Of a DNA stretch of 64,000 bases, positions 10,557 to 22,391 are shown one piece after another. Position 1 is the stretch's first letter. Each line of letters opens with the position of its first letter. This DNA comes from Teratosphaeria epicoccoides (taxonomy: Eukaryota; Ascomycota; Dothideomycetes; Mycosphaerellales; Teratosphaeriaceae). The translations under genes and the position numbers were made by a program. The notes beneath the pieces are model-generated. The model was not told the origin of the DNA, searched no databases, and was given only the letters and a program-made list of their open reading frames with translations. The stretch is from NCBI GenBank assembly GCA_021401465.1, contig JADDMT010000073.1:92387-156386 (forward strand), in the 5' to 3' direction.

Positions 10557-12708
10557 ATGCTACCTCAGGTAATCGACTAGCCATACTAGCACGAGTATGT
10601 ATAGTAAGCTATAGCTATTAGCGTCCGCTATGTTAATATCTAGGAGACTATCATGCAGGAAGAACAGACGATTGTTAGTCGCAGTTGCCTCGCAAGGCAG
10701 CTCGATAATTAGGGCTTCTGTAAATATACACCTTATATTAGAGGCGAAGTCGTAGTAAAGGTTAACTACCTTATAGAGTACTAATACTAGTGCTAGTAGT
10801 CTACTAACAAGGAGATACTAGATGTATTGTCTGCGAATAGATACGACATAAGCCGCAGAACATTATAGTAGCGACGTATTACCCTTAGCTATAAGAAGAA
10901 GCTTAATTAAGAGGAAGGGGAAAGGGAAGAGTAGCGACTTATACTACTATTACGTAGTAAGTATGACAAAGGTAATGCTCTGCATTATGGCAGGGAGAAC
11001 CTATACATGTACTTTCGACATGCGTACAAGACAGTTAGACAGTAAGGACACTTATAGTCTAATTACAGTATACTTACTACTTAATTGTAATAGTAATCGC
11101 CTTTTCTAAGCTATATGGAGCGTTAACCCCCGGGGCTTTTAAGAGCGTAGTCATCCTTTAAGGGTAAAGCATAGTGTCCTTTAAGCTCCTAGACTAAACT
11201 AGGGCTAGTTAATTAACGCCTATTACAAGATAGAGATGTTTAGAATTAGCATTTACGCCGCTATTAACATGTAGTCTCATAATATCATGTAGATCTACGT
11301 TAGCATTGTTAGACGCATAAAGCTAAGCGTCCTTGCATAATACTCTCGATATGTACAGGAGTTCTTAATAGTACCTTAAATAATCTAGAGCGACAGGGGT
11401 CTTAAGACACTAGATCTAGCTGATGCTTACTTTTAGCTGTTACAAGAAGCTCGTAGGGACGTAGGCGAAGGCCGTTGTCTAGATGTAGAGGAGCTAGGTA
11501 ATTAGCAAGAGGCTTAATTCGCGGCAAGGGTAGTAGCTATAGCTAGCGACTAAGGGCTATTGTTAGTTAACGAGATAGACGACTCTGACAATCAAGACAA
11601 TGACGACGACGACGACGAGCCCCTATGCTAGCCAGACATGTAGCATCGCTAGCAAGCTAAGCAGCTAGTCTTTAGACCCTAGCTGCTACTAAGGAACGAG
11701 CTTACATTCGCTGATTGTTATTAGTATAGGACAAGCAAGATGAATTAGCGCATTAAGGTGTAGTAGGGCTAGCTCTTAAAGACTAAGCTTAATTACTAGA
11801 GAGACTAGTTTCAAGTGCTTAAAGATAGCGGCTATTAGAGCGAAGACTGCCTCTCTAACAAGATCGCCTTTATTGCGGTCTACATGCCTATTATCTAGAC
11901 AGCTACTACTAAGTTCTTAATCTTGTAGAGGAACTACAAGATTCGCAGCTAACTACAGCGGCTACATTGTGTGCTAGGGGTCCCTAAGTGGCTATATGGA
12001 TATCTAGAGAGTTATAAGACTATGCCTAGCCGCTAAAGTAGTATGCGAATCGATGCTAATAGTCCCTAATTAGCAGCGATTAAGGAATACCTTGAAGCCA
12101 CAGGTTTTAGTAAGTCCTAATCACAGAGTACTTACAGAGTCGCTCGACATACTAGAGAGCTGTTAAGAGCTCTTTAACTTCGCTCGATATGCACGATCCC
12201 TACCTAGTATACTAATTATAGTGTAGTTGTAGTACGCCTTAAGGCACTTTGCTAACTCTTAGCAGATATTAATGAGTACCTTCCTACAAACATGTTAGCA
12301 TAGTACGCTAGTACCTTAGTACAGGTCGGCGTTAATATGGCTGCTATTACTAGCGACGCTAATAAGCTAGAGAGTAGTAGAAGGCTACATAAGCTCGCCT
12401 ACTATTACCTCCGCAACTCCGCAAAGGCCTATCTAGATGCTAGTAACACTAAGCTAAAGCTAGCATAGTCTAACAAGCATTATGTAGTACCTTGCTTCTA
12501 ACCGAATGTTAATCTACAGGTACATGAGGCTATTAATAGACTAATACTACTACTTCTAGAGTAGATAACATAGCTGTTAGATGGCTTTAACAATGTGTAG
12601 CTTATAAGACTATTAGTACGCTCCTCATTAAATCGAACAAGACTACTACTACTCTGTGTCTTTCGCCTGCTAATTGATAGGTCCCCCGTAACACTGTTTT
12701 TTGATTGA
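10557..12708 (+). pseudogene. DDE integrase/transposase-like protein, decayed by stops
   Basis: Two long frames can be followed through TAG/TAA stops. The first starts with ATG at 10557 and ends near 11060. It has a Cys-containing N-terminus and a helix-turn-helix-like segment (NRYDISRRTL, about 10835) typical of the region before the catalytic core. The second runs from about 11200 to a TGA at 12706 in another frame, so a frameshift or intron lies between 11060 and 11215. It contains a retroviral-type integrase core: NAYYKIE with YAAIN (11215, where Asp would be expected), IYVSI, then SDRGLKT at 11389 with the second catalytic Asp retained. An Asp-rich tract (about 11595) and a C-terminal extension of unknown role follow. 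It resembles the integrase core proteins common in fungal accessory DNA. The core assignment is fairly secure; the exact family and element ends are not. Confidence 0.6.
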
Positions 12709-13493
12709 TTTAATTACTACCTCTTTGCTTAGTATTATTAAGCTATTATAGCAGAGCTAGCATATCTGCAGCGTATTAGAGACTAGATAATAGCTTGTCT
12801 AGTATTAGGAACACCCTACGCTCTTTATAATCACGAAGTGCCCTAGTGTAACTACTACTTAATAGTTAATCCTACCTATCAAGTAATAGTAACGCTAATA
12901 ACGCCCTAACTAGTAACGTAAGGCCTTTAGGGTAAGTCGTTAGAGGCCTCTATGATTACACTGTAAGCGCCTACTACGCCCTAGTTTTCATGGCATTTAA
13001 CTAACTGTCTAGTCTCGTAGAAGCTAATATCGACTAGACCCCTAGGTCTAACCCTAACCCTAATGCGTTAACTGCAGCTGCGACTACACTACGACTAGCC
13101 TCTACTAAGACAAATGCAGGTCTATAACTAACTCTAGAGCCTTGTCATCTTCAGGCAGCTTATGCGAAGCGCCGTTAAGCAGCTCAAGTCCCTTAAGGAC
13201 TGCTAGCGTTTACATCCTACGCTAGTATAGTCCCTGTCGCTAATTAAGAGCGTATAAGACATAAACCTCTCCTACTAGCTAAGGTAACACTACATGGCGG
13301 TACCCCTACTAGCTCGTATTATGTAGTCACAGAGCAGCCGCAGCCTTAATCGACACAGGGTAAAGGCAAGGCAGTAAGAAGCTCTCTTCCGAATCTGCTA
13401 GCGCTAGTGCTAAAGTGTTTAAGAATTAATCTGAAGGTTTAGAAGCAAGTAAAGACCTTTACCTTGACTAAGTAGCATGACAAGGTCGATACT
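12709..13493. other. Spacer with partial coding character
   Basis: Part of this interval (about 13100-13400, plus) reads as protein-like sequence with TAG stops and could be the 5' end of, or a gene next to, the 13494 frame. I cannot define its limits. A short CTAACCCTAACCCTAAT run at about 13050 resembles telomeric repeats but is only two units long. Confidence 0.3.
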
Positions 13494-14777
13494 ATGTCTG
13501 TAGTAGAGCTAGAGTACTAGTATGACAAGGTAGTAACCTTGTATAATAACGAATATAATGATCTCGAAGACAAACCCCTGCTTATCGACTTTCTGCTAAG
13601 TCGTGTTAAGCATGATCATCTTAAGGATATCAAGTTGTTTCTACGATACTAGGGGCACCTCTTCATCGACAGTTAACCCGCAGATCTAGTTACATGGCAA
13701 TTTACTAAGATCGATATAGAGCTATACGACGATATCAAGAAGATGCTAGAACTATTCAGGACTCCGCCTAAGGCTAACAATAAGTACAATCTCTAGATTA
13801 ACGTAGTGCTCTTTAAAACAGACGCTTAGATAGCTGCTTAGATTACTTACCTCGAGAAGAACGCCCCCTAGTTACTAGACAAGCAGCTTGTAAGTAATGA
13901 CGAGCTAGTAGCTAACACTTTAGACACTAGTAGATTTAGTCTTATAGACGCTAAGCTCTAAGAGCTCTTAGAAGACCGTCATGGCTTAGACATTAAAGAC
14001 AGGCTACCCCCCCTAACATAACAGTATAGTTACGATGTTAGCGACCCTGTCATACACGCTATTCTCGCTAAAGATGAGGCCGCTACTACGAGTTACTATG
14101 TAAGCACATAGCGAGGCTACAAACGAGACCCTTCGTCTAATCTGCTAGTCCGAGCTTTACTAGGTACTCTAGCGCTACAAACAATTAGACGAACTATAGA
14201 GGTAATCACGGAGGCATTCGACAGTCGAATTATCAAACTAGAGCTAGTCTCTAGCTTAGATGCCCTGCTAGCATATAGCTCGTAGTAGGGGGTAGATATG
14301 TTTGACTTGACTAAGCTTAGTAGTGATGATGAGCTTCTACTACTAGATACCTTCATGAAGAGCTAGAGGGTATTCTTACTATACTCAAAGAAGTAGCAGG
14401 GGACAAAGGCGTCTAAGTCAGAGCCGATAATTAAACAAGAGCGCTAGTCGCTAGCTCCTAGGGCTACTTATAGTTCTGCTACTACTACTACTGCTACTAG
14501 TATAACTCTAGGACCTCATCTAGCTCCTACAGCCATGATAGCGTCACTAACACCGAAGACTCCGCAGCTAGAGACGCCGCCGCTAGCTGCGAAGCCCCCT
14601 ATAGTAAAGACGCTACTACTAACGACGCTGCTACTAGCTGCAAAGACTAAGAAGTAAGGGGGTAAGATAAAGAAGGCAGACAAGCCGCTACTACCGCAGC
14701 TTGCAGAAATGATACATGAGCTACAACAGCGCAAGAAGGTGAATTATAAGGATGCCTATAATAGCACGTAGTAATGA
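13494..14777 (+). pseudogene. Unrecognised 427-codon protein, only TAG/TAA stops
   Basis: From ATG at 13494 one frame runs without an indel to TAG TAA TGA at 14769-14777. About 16 premature stops interrupt it, all TAG or TAA and none TGA, at positions where Gln (CAG/CAA) is the simplest ancestor. The protein begins acidic (MSVVELEYQYDK), has a predicted helical middle, and ends in a Pro/Thr/Ala/Lys-rich tail. Other Gln codons survive as CAA or CAG, and His codons (CAT/CAC) largely survive. The layout of a helical body with a low-complexity basic tail resembles gag-like or DNA-binding accessory proteins, but I recognise no motif. It lies downstream of the integrase-like frame on the same strand and converges on the minus-strand frame at 14963-15790, so the three may belong to one mobile element. 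Confidence 0.55.
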
Positions 14778-14962
14778 AAAGGTTTATTATTAGTCTAGCG
14801 TTAGTGTATTACGTAGTTATAGTGTATTCGATAGCAAAATCGCTGAAAAGATATTTAACATGTCTCGATAGTCACTAAAAAAAGAGTTGAATAAAAAATC
14901 GAATTATGCTACTTATAGCCAAGTCATAGTAGGCGTTAACATAGTTAACTTAATAGCACTGT

Positions 14963-15790
14963 TCAAATAACGCTAAACCCCTAAGCTCCTTCGCTATTCT
15001 ACTACTACTACTACTACTACTACTACATACTACCTCCGGAGCGCTTATAGCGCTCTTTATCAGTATAGTATAGCAGCGTAGCACCTGCAAATATAGCCTC
15101 CTAGAGCGCCTTAATATAGATTACACTGTCTATAATAGTATGACTAACGTTAACTATCCGCTCTATGATAGCATTAAGCTCTACATGCATTGTAGCGAAC
15201 TAACTATTGCTATAGTCTACAAGACTAGTAACGTGCTCTGCTAGCATAGCTAACTACCCCTTCACTATACTAAACCTTGCTATAATAGACTACATGTTAC
15301 TATTATCATTAACATCATTAATGTCTCTAGTACTACTAAGCATACCCTCTATATTGCTAAGCTGCGCGTTAATGCGCATATCGGATGCGTCTAGTCGCAG
15401 TTTAATCGCAGTAAGCCTTAACTTAACTGCCCCTATTTTCTCCTTAATCGATAGCTTATGCTAGCGATTAGCGCGACATCTAACGCGATTGTTACGCTTA
15501 CAGAATGCGCAAGCCGCATCATTACGCTAGGACTAGACCCTACACTTATAACTGCGCTTAGTGTATTCATTGTATAGATTAATAGCTAGCTTGCCTTTGT
15601 TAGTCTCTATAATATAGCTAGCTATGTCATACTTGCGTAGGAGGGCATCTTTCTCCTTAAGGCTAGTGTTATAATCGTACTACTAGCTCTCTTTAGACTT
15701 ATACTACTAATCAGTAGTATTCTTAGTCTCTAGATAGCGTAAACTACTACTACAAGTTAGCGACTACCTCTGTAAGTATACTGTAAGCAT
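14963..15790 (-). pseudogene. Cys-rich/coiled-coil protein, polyQ tract turned into TAG run
   Basis: A minus-strand frame of about 276 codons runs from ATG (15788-15790) to TGA at 14963. Near residue 95 lies a basic Cys cluster, CAFCKRNNRVRCR, followed by His, which could bind zinc and nucleic acid. After it come long amphipathic helices with heptad-like Leu/Ile spacing (KLRLTAIKLRLDAS onward), probably a coiled coil. Near the C-terminus an in-frame Met is followed by nine consecutive TAG codons (14999-15025), best explained as a former CAG glutamine run. A conserved Cys motif plus coiled coil suggests a DNA-binding accessory protein of an element. No enzyme motif is visible. The frame has almost no indels, so decay was by point mutation. 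Confidence 0.55.
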
Positions 15791-16593
15791 AGAAACAACT
15801 TACACTAGCGCTAGAGGTAGCAGCTTAGGTTCAGGTAAGCTAGTAGTAGATTCTTCAGCTATTTTAGTACCTTGTTAGGAGTGATATTATAGTAATCTAA
15901 GGGTGTAACATAGTAAGTTAATAGCGGCGAGGAGGAATCACTTATAACTAAGCTGACAATAGCATTAAATCACAATAATAATTACTAGTAAAGTAGCATT
16001 TAGCAAATAACTAGCTTAATTCAAGCAAACACGTGATATCAAGAAACACATGCATGTAGAATTAGCACATTTAGACTCCTGTCTAATGGCAGAGCACAGA
16101 GAAAAACCATCCGGAGCCCTTTCAGATGCTACCTACTAGCGGCTAAGCTACCCGCAGCCCTTATGGCAAGATTAAATCTCACTAATAATTGATGAGTAAT
16201 TAATGATTAATGAATGATTAATAGTTAATCAATAATTGATGTTATCTGACGATAGTAGCATGAAAACTAAGACAGATAGGCTTATTCATATGACTAAGTT
16301 GCTTAGAAAAGCTAGAAGCTACAAGACACCTGCTCTACGCGCATACATGTGCCTTTGTAGTGCACTGCCAGATAGTGTTAGTAGGGGGTATACGTGTAAT
16401 TACAAAGAGAGATACATAGATACTATTAGAGAACATTAGGAGATAAGGCTCGAGTCTCCTCAGATCGGCGGTAGAATACTATTGCCTCTCTTAATGCTGT
16501 CACTACACTATAGAAGCATTTAGATACTCGATAGTACTAGTAAGAATAGATCTTGCTCTTCTACTTATAGCGGCCGATTAACGCTTTAACCCT
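15791..16593. other. Spacer with AT low-complexity tract
   Basis: No gene is supported. At 16170-16230 there is a run built from ATTAAT/GATTAAT/TTGATG words. A 67-codon open frame (16236-16439, plus) follows it without recognisable content. Confidence 0.4.
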
Positions 16594-18300
16594 ATGCCTA
16601 CTCGTCAAGCAATTAACTAGTCTGCTGCTTGACGTGATCAAGCAATTGCTGCCCTTAGAGATCCCTCCTAGTAGGCTAGTAACTCTGATAGCCTTAGCTC
16701 TGCTATGTAGCTAATAGAGGTTAGTACTAGCGAGAAGCGAAAGTAGAATGAAGGTAGACAGTATCGTTACATATGACTATTCGACAATTAAGAACATGTA
16801 GCTGTTTTCCCGTTCAAGTAATGCCACGATAACATGGCGGCAGGCAGGAGTCTTTAGTAGCCAAGGACGTTGCAAACTAGTAGTAGGTAACATCAACTAA
16901 GGCAAGAGCTATGCTGTAATATACTTTCTCGAAGTTGTTAGCTTTACTCCTATGCATGTTAATCTATTCTAGTCTGTCTAGACGAAGCATTTTACGCTAT
17001 TATAGCAACGATCTGACCTTGTCTACTAGAATTAGCTAGATAGTCAGATCAGACCTTGGCATTTGTCCTTTCTACACCTATTACATCCTTCGAACTTGCC
17101 TTCAAGGCTCTTACAGACTTTGACTTTAACCTGGCTTATTAATAGGAACCTTGCATTTTGTCGTGCGTTACAGCTAACCTCAAGCAAAATCAGTGTATAG
17201 TAGTTAAGATTAAACAAGTAGTACTTATAGCGCGTATAGGAGCTCTATAATTAGCAAACACCTCTTATATCTCTAAAGACCTCTTGTAGCTTATTATAGT
17301 TAACAATGCGTCTATAATAGCTAGGGCGTTAGAGCAAGATAGATACTAAGAGCGTAGACATGTTAGGTACTAGGGTAAGAAGACATTAGCTCTTAGAAAT
17401 GAAGATTAAAAGCACCGTTAATCTGATCTAGAACTTAGCACTTAATCCTTCTTTTAGGACACTAATCCTAGATACTTAGAAAGGCATAACTACATGCATT
17501 AAATCGACCTAGAGAAGGCAAGGAGAGTAGTAACTTGTCATACAAATAGCTATAGGTAGATGTTACTTATACGTAAGTAGCTTGTTAAGTGTTTGTAAAA
17601 GCTAGGATAATTACTTATCTTGTGTAACTAATACGAATGTGAGGTTAATAGCTACAAGCAAGCATGACATCCTTGCTTAGGAAGACTCTGTCATAGACTT
17701 AAGGTTAAGCTAATAAATAGCGCTTAGTATAGCAAGGGTAATTAGTTCCGCAAAAGAAGTAATTAGCGTATCTTATGCAGACCTAAATCCAAGGTGTCTG
17801 AAAAGCATTATGTTAAGTACCTAAGATGAGAAATTAACAGGAGATAACTCTAAGAGCAGAAATCGCGCCTTAGCAGCTAATCGTTAAGGAAGCTAAGGAT
17901 CTATGGCTAATATAACGACCTTCTGACGTTCTAACAATGCTGTTCGAGCCGTAAGGAGCGCTAGGCTATGCTAAAGTATGACTAGCTACAAGAAGTACTA
18001 CTAGAGCAGGACGAAGTTAATGCGGCTAGTGTTACAAGACTTCATTAACAGGCTAAAGCAATGTCGCCTTTTACATAAGACATAGGAAGGTCTGCTAATT
18101 AAGAAGAAGGGCATTATCTTCTTTGATTATTACTTTGACAATATGTGCATACTCTAGTACTACATGCTACTACCTGCCATAGACGAATAGTAGTACTAAC
18201 GTTACTAAGCTGCTTAGGCACCTACATAGAGAGCCTATAGTTAAGCTAGCTAATAGCACTCTAATACTATTCTGATGCCATGAAGATGTCGAGCCTTAGC
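16594..18300 (+). pseudogene. Unrecognised protein, decayed by stops
   Basis: From ATG at 16594 (MPTRQAIN...) a plus-strand frame can be followed for more than 350 codons to about 17690, through many TAG/TAA stops and two TGAs. A short protein-like stretch in a shifted frame continues to about 18300 (IIFFDYYFDNMCIL...). Visible features are a Gln/Ser-rich N-terminus, a central basic region near 17340, and scattered Cys and His pairs that could be degenerate metal sites. I recognise no family. It lies upstream of the hAT region on the same strand, but I see no proof that they belong together. Confidence 0.4.
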
Positions 18301-20033
18301 GTAGCTAATGCGGTATTTCATGGACTACGTTAGAGTAATTAATAGCATGTACGTGCTACTAAAGTTAAGCTATTAACTGACGACTAGTTGCTAGCAGGTT
18401 TGCAAAGGTGTTGTTAGTTATAACGTACTCGTTCGTAGCATGTAAGTCTAATAGAAACTTAGTGTTTATGCAAGCTAGCATTAAAGGTTCTCCTAGAGAT
18501 AATAACGTATATTATAAGGCGAAGTAGTGTAGACTTAAGCGAGCTCGCTATAGCAACGAGTATTATATCGCTACTTTAAAGTTAGACATAATGCTGTTAC
18601 TACCTTATAAACACCTCTCTAAAGTCGACAAGGCGTAATCTGCCTTCCTAAACTGCTTGCCTATGTCTTCTATGTCCTTGACATTGTCTAAAGTCTACAT
18701 GCTTTCACATTTTCTACTAGTCTAGTCTAGTAGAATAAGCGATCTACTATCCTAGAGCCGAAAACTTATTACGTTACAAACACCTATACTAGCGTCACAA
18801 ACTGCTAGTCAAGTCGAAGATCATTAATTAGGAAGAGAGCTCTAGACCTCTAGCACGCTTCTCTATATAACTATGTCGAGCGCAAAGGCGCCAGGATTAT
18901 TAAACACCTCGATTAGCGCAAGGACTTAAGATCTTACGCCCCTAGCCCTAGCTAACGCTTTATAGCAGGAGCCGCAGAATACCCTGCTTAGCTGTAGAGG
19001 CGAGATTAAGGAGAGTAACGGAGCGCTAAGAGTATACATATTACAGATAGGCATCCGTACTAGTTTTCTATGTATTAACTATTATGCTATATTCTAGGCC
19101 GAAGTCGTTCTTAACCTCGCTAGAGTAGATGTAAGCGTTTATGTAGCATATAGATTAGATCTCGAAGCAAAATTACTAGACATATAAGCTACTAAAGCGC
19201 TTTAGTAAAATGCTTCTAATATCTATTAAGAACACAGCTTAGATAGTACGACCTACCTGTTCAGAATAAGTTAGTCCTTAGCGCAAGGTTTAATGATCTT
19301 GCGCTTATAGCTACTACTCCCCGCAAGGTGCGGAAGACCGCAGGGCACTAAGCCATGATAATCGCTAAGTAGTTAATCACGCTAATCTACTGTTTATTAT
19401 CTGCTATTTGCTTAGTTAGTAGGATTGCTAAGCCCTAGTTAGAATTGTAGACGAGTACAGACTAATAGCCTTACTATGCAAGGTCACGCTTGTTAGTAAA
19501 GTACTTAATAAGTAATAGTACTAAACCGCTTTAGTACTTATTAGTAGTGCGCGATAGTAGGCGTATTTAGGTCTACGTACATAGAATACCTAAAAGGTTT
19601 CCGAACGTTATAGGGCTAAGATTATAGAAGGCATAGTAGCGGACGCTATGCCTTCCCTGTCGTACTCTTAGCAGCCCGGACTTAGCATGTCACGTAATAG
19701 CAGAAATCCTGACGTTAAATCAAAACTTCAAGTAACCCTTATTATGTTTTTGCTATAAGGCTTAGGTAGGTTCGAGAGAGTAACATAGCCTACATTACGA
19801 GGTAAATTGTATTCCTGTCTTTTCTAAGTACGTCGTTCTACTAATTAATAATACGTCATTAAAGCTAGGAGTAATTACGACACATGATAATAGTATAGCT
19901 GCTTCACAAGATCGAGATAACCCTTGTCAAGGCAGGTAGTCGCTACAAGAGCTAGGGCCATGTAATTGCGGTGTAGTTAAGTAGCAGTTTGCTAGCTAAA
20001 GTAGAGCGTGTAGACTCTTAGACACTAAGCATC
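18301..20033. other. Decayed DNA, no defined feature
   Basis: Short protein-like stretches occur but no frame could be tracked over more than about 60 codons. The base pattern is that of the surrounding mutated block. Confidence 0.35.
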
Positions 20034-20387
20034 GAAAGGCTCGTAAGGGCGACGCTACTATAATGCGAATAGCGAGCTAAAGCCCTTCTATATGCTGCAT
20101 ATTACGCTGTAGAAAGGAGCTTTGTTTGTACTAGAGCTAGCAGAAGGTCAAGTAGTAATANNNNNNNNNNNNNNNNNNNNNNNNNNNNNNNNNNNNNNNN
20201 NNNNNNNNNNNNNNNNNNNNNNNNNNNNNNNNNNNNNNNNNNNNNNNNNNNNNNNNNNNNGAAAGGCTCGTAAGGGCGACGCTACTATAATGCGAATAGC
20301 GAGCTAAAGCCCTTCTATATGCTGCATATTACGCTGTAGAAAGGAGCTTTGTTTGTACTAGAGCTAGCAGAAGGTCAAGTAGTAATA
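20034..20387. repeat. Scaffold gap flanked by identical 127-bp ends
   Basis: Positions 20161-20260 are 100 N. The 127 bases before the gap (20034-20160) are identical to the 127 bases after it (20261-20387). In a block where true repeats differ by many transitions, perfect identity ending exactly at both gap edges indicates that two contig ends overlap and the gap was placed artificially. The coding-like frame reading across the N run is therefore not real. Confidence 0.9.
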
Positions 20388-21229
20388 CTAAAGAACCTAC
20401 GCATTGTTAGGCTAAAGGCGAGGTAGAGTGTCCTCCTAGTAGCAGCATTCTTAGGTTAGCGCTTACTACTACGCTAACTACTAAGACATAGTAGCTCACG
20501 GTATTAACAGTAGGTAGCGCTCATAGTACGCGGCCACGAAGTCTAGTGTATATGCAAGGTTCTCTTCTAGTATCTAATCCGGCTTATCGTAGCCCTTCTA
20601 ATTAATCAAGTATATCTATGCCTTGTGTTATAGTTCTCTGGCTCGTACTCTGCCTCTCTGCTTTATTCCTTTGTGTCTAGTATTTGTTCTACCTTATACT
20701 TGTCTTCATCTGTCCTATCTTCTTACGTGACTACTACTAGTAGTAGTAGGTCTGTAACTTGCCTAGGTAGCAGCAGTAGGCCGACTACTAGTTATAGTAG
20801 GGAGCATAAAAGGCGTTATACACCTTAATCGAGTCTAGTAGTTCGAGCTTGTAAAGTTACTAGAAAGTCGCTAAGGACATAATGCTCGTCTTTAGTTAAT
20901 CGGTCCGTAACTATGAGGATGTTCTTATAGGTTACTCCCTTAAATTGCAGGGTAGGAGCTCTGTAACAAAGTTAATTACAGTTAAAGAAGCTTGCTATTC
21001 TTACTCTAGACTACGACTCTAGTGTTAAATGACATAGTAGTAAAGCTCGAGTATTAGCATACTTGTCGACATACATACGACTTGCAGAATAGTTCGTATA
21101 GACTAGATCTCAAACTACGTAGAATAGCGTATAGCATAGGTCTCGAACCCCTTTACATAGAGCGCGTATAGCTAATGCTTAGAAAAGCAACGACGTAAGT
21201 AAGTTAGTAACGACTAGACTCAAGCTTGT

Positions 21230-22391
21230 TAAGGACACTAGCGTGTGCTAGAATAGTACCTATAACATGATCAAGCGAGCGCTTAAGCTACGCTATGCTA
21301 TTACTTAGTATTGTGAGACTTAGAAGAAGGATACTAACGAGAAGTATAACCTCTTACAAGACATACTATGCAATGAAGATTAGAATGACCTTCGTTACTT
21401 CGCAGAGCTACTAGAGCTATTCGAGAAGGCAACTAAGTTAGTTAAAGGACGCGCTACTAATAGCAGCCATAGTGCCTTGTAGGAGGTGTCGCTAGTAATA
21501 GACTACTACTTTACTAAGCTTAAGAAGCGATCGCTCGAGCTTACTAAGAAGCCAGATATCTTTAGCGATTACTCTCGCTGCTATGTTAACCATAGCTTTA
21601 TTAAGCTTAGAGAGTATTATACCTTAGTCTTTAAGAGCCGCTTACTAGTAGCTGCAGTTACCCTTTACCCCTGCTACCGCTTTAACTACTTTGACAAGTA
21701 CTAGCAAGATGTTAAAGGCGGACCTAAGTTAATTGTCTAAGCTAAAGAGCAGACGCGCTCCTTGTAGTACAAGTATCTCGCTAAAGCGTAGCTTGACAAG
21801 GCCTATTACATGCCTTAGACACTATCGCAATTATAGTCATAATCGTAATTATAACAGACCTCTACTCTAAATAATGACGACAATAATGTTAACGAGGATT
21901 AGCTTTACTTCTTTAGTAAGTAAGAGTAGCTACAGGCTCTAATAGCTAAGGACATTAGGTCGATGTAAGAGCAAGAGCTTAACAGATACTTAGAGGACAA
22001 ATTAGATACTATCTACTCTGTAGTCAAGGGTAGCAAGTAGTTAAAGAAGTCGTACCTTAATGAGCCGTTACACTAGTAGCGAGACCAAGGTCAATTACGA
22101 TATCTAACGCTAGCAAAGATAGCATATAACCTCTTCGTAATACCTAGCATAAGCGCTAAGTACAAGTAAGTCTTTAGTTATAGTAGTAAGATAATAACTA
22201 ACAAGAGATATAACTTAGCGCTAGTTACTATCGAAGCAGACTAGTGTATTAAGAGCTAGTTAAGGCAGGGTATTGTTAATAGCAGAGCTATAATAGCGAA
22301 GGTAGATCTGACTAGCGACAAGGACCTTACTAAGAGTATTAAGGACTTAGATGTTGTTATAATAGACTAGATAATGCTATTAACTACTTAA
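21230..22391 (+). pseudogene. hAT-family transposase, C-terminal half, decayed
   Basis: A plus-strand frame (register of 21486) runs to TAA at 22389 through TAG/TAA stops. It carries the order seen in fungal hAT transposases. First comes an L..LLELFEKATKLVKG helix with an S..ALQEV segment (about 21390-21490). Then come AAVTLYPCYRFNYFDKY (about 21650), the position of the usual HP-x-Y/W-K-box, and the C-terminal dimerisation segment LAKIAYNLFVIPSISAK (about 22115), followed by a VFS and R..L residue pattern. The hAT transposase cuts and pastes its element through 8-bp target duplications. The N-terminal BED zinc finger and first catalytic residues could not be traced; they should lie left of 21230, perhaps across the false gap. 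Terminal inverted repeats were not identified. Confidence 0.65.

Noticed and set aside
13040..13070. Interstitial telomere repeat
   Set aside because: Only two CCCTAA units are present; chance is sufficient in CTA-rich DNA.
20122..20307. ORF across the N gap
   Set aside because: It exists only because the unknown bases contain no stop; the gap itself is probably artificial.
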